DNA of 6,523 nt, from NCBI GenBank assembly GCA_964594905.1, contig CAZQOI010000122.1, positions 1-6,523 on the forward strand, written 5' to 3'. Each line of letters starts with the position of its first letter. The stretch's first letter is position 1. Source of the stretch: Granulosicoccus sp964594905. GTDB lineage: Bacteria; Pseudomonadota; Gammaproteobacteria; Granulosicoccales; Granulosicoccaceae. Shown piece after piece: positions 5,930-6,523 of the stretch. The translations under genes were made by a program, and so were the position numbers. The notes beneath the pieces were generated by a model. It had not been told where the DNA came from, did no database searches, and was given only the letters and a program-made list of their open reading frames with translations.

Positions 5930-6523
5930 GTAACGTTCCCTTGTTAAGTCTTGCGATTTGGCTGCCGATCATTTGCGGTTTCCTGGTTATCGCGCTGGGA
6001 GACAAACGCTCGCGACCACTAGCGCTCGCGACCTCTATCGGTACTTTCGTTGTGAGTCTGCCGCTGTTTACTGGCTTCGACAAAAACACAGCAAGTATGC
6101 AGTTCACTGAAATGGCTGCCTGGTTGCCAGCGTTTGATGTCAATTACAACCTTGGTGTTGACGGCATCTCAATGCCGTTGATCATTCTCACCACGCTGAT
6201 CAACATGATTGTTGTTGTATCTGCCTGGGATGTCATCAAGGATCGTCCGGCGATCTACCTGGGTGCTTTTCAAATCATGACGGGTTTGATGGTTGGGGTA
6301 TTCTCGGCACTTGATGCGGTTCTTTTTTATGTCTTCTTTGAAGCTACTTTGATACCGATGTTTCTTATTATCGGTATCTGGGGTGGACCCAATCGCGTCT
6401 ACGCCACCATCAAATTCTTTCTGTATACGTTTCTTGGTTCAGTCTTCATGCTTGTTGCGCTGATCTATCTGTACCGCACAGGTGGCACCTTCAGCATTCT
6501 TGGCATGCATACTCTGGAGCTTG
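5926..6523 (+). CDS. nuoM: NADH-quinone oxidoreductase subunit M, 5' part (3' end outside window)
   Basis: NuoM is the middle antiporter-like proton-pumping subunit (ND4 homologue) of the membrane arm. The window holds 199 codons and one extra base, about 40% of a protein usually near 500 residues. The visible part contains the first hydrophobic segment at about 5-24, the LGVDGIS motif at 76-82, the essential carboxylate Glu139 in FFEATLIPMFLIIG (E. coli Glu144), and WGGPNRVYATIKFFLYTFLG at 152-171. The later lysine-bearing helices lie beyond the window. The start is ATG at 5926, overlapping the nuoL stop as ATGA. No Shine-Dalgarno is visible in the preceding 15 bases, so initiation probably depends on ribosomes that have just finished nuoL. 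An 11-bp direct repeat falls at codons 28-36. Identification is secure. Confidence 0.97.
   Translation, partial: MSNVPLLSLAIWLPIICGFLVIALGDKRSRPLALATSIGTFVVSLPLFTGFDKNTASMQFTEMAAWLPAFDVNYNLGVDGISMPLIILTTLINMIVVVSAWDVIKDRPAIYLGAFQIMTGLMVGVFSALDAVLFYVFFEATLIPMFLIIGIWGGPNRVYATIKFFLYTFLGSVFMLVALIYLYRTGGTFSILGMHTLEL
6007..6033 (+). repeat. 11-bp direct repeat within nuoM, 16-bp spacing
   Basis: CGCTCGCGACC occurs exactly at 6007-6017 and again at 6023-6033, separated by ACTAG plus one flanking base on either side. Each copy contains the palindrome TCGCGA. The 16-base period is not a multiple of three, so the copies are read in different frames (Arg-Ser-Arg-Pro, then Ala-Leu-Ala-Thr). It lies in the hydrophilic loop after the first membrane helix. 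No function is known; chance is possible. Confidence 0.55.

Noticed and set aside
6337..6342. Phe138 before the essential Glu139 of NuoM, where many relatives have Trp
   Set aside because: FFE at this place is, as far as I recall, common in other proteobacterial NuoM proteins, so it is normal variation.
1..6523. A novel system, mobile element or foreign insert within the operon
   Set aside because: Every gene is a standard complex I subunit in the standard order with intact frames, and no gap is longer than 56 bases.

Overview
The window is a stretch of a bacterial respiratory complex I operon (proton-translocating NADH:quinone oxidoreductase, nuo). It reads in one direction on the + strand. 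Seven genes appear in the canonical proteobacterial order: the 3' part of nuoG, complete nuoH, nuoI, nuoJ, nuoK and nuoL, and the 5' part of nuoM. About 98% of the window is coding. I see no RNA gene, mobile element, CRISPR array, terminator or unrelated insertion.

Layout: the nuoG 3' end (1-1466) overlaps nuoH (1463-2473) by ATGA. A 56-base spacer follows, the longest in the window. Next come nuoI (2530-3021), a 30-base spacer and GTG-started nuoJ (3052-3669), which overlaps nuoK (3666-3971) by ATGA. A 5-base spacer leads to GTG-started nuoL (3977-5929), which overlaps nuoM (5926 onwards) by ATGA. The packing points to one polycistronic transcript with translational coupling. Shine-Dalgarno-like sequences precede nuoH, nuoJ, nuoK and nuoL clearly and nuoI weakly; I find none before nuoM.

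How the genes work together: NuoG and NuoI carry electrons along the iron-sulfur chain of the peripheral arm. NuoH joins that arm to the membrane and forms much of the quinone chamber. NuoJ and NuoK connect NuoH to the antiporter-like proton channels NuoM and NuoL. The charged residues expected for coupling are present in NuoH, NuoK, NuoL and the visible part of NuoM, so these look like working genes. One conservative exception is Asp in place of the usual Glu at NuoH residue 228.

Organism: Pseudomonadota, most likely a gammaproteobacterium, possibly a betaproteobacterium. This rests on the gene order, the 163-residue NuoI with its RRYPNGEERC segment, the NuoJ of about 205 residues with a charged tail, the 650-residue NuoL, and remembered similarity of NuoH and NuoM segments. 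The proteins are clearly not of the E. coli subtype. Base composition looks moderate (around half GC by eye, not computed). I cannot name a genus.

Novelty: this is an ordinary core-metabolism region and I found no undescribed system. The observations worth a second look are small: residue changes in the NuoH quinone-chamber region, a hairpin touching the nuoK ribosome binding site, a reinitiation-type nuoM start, and an out-of-frame 11-bp direct repeat early in nuoM.
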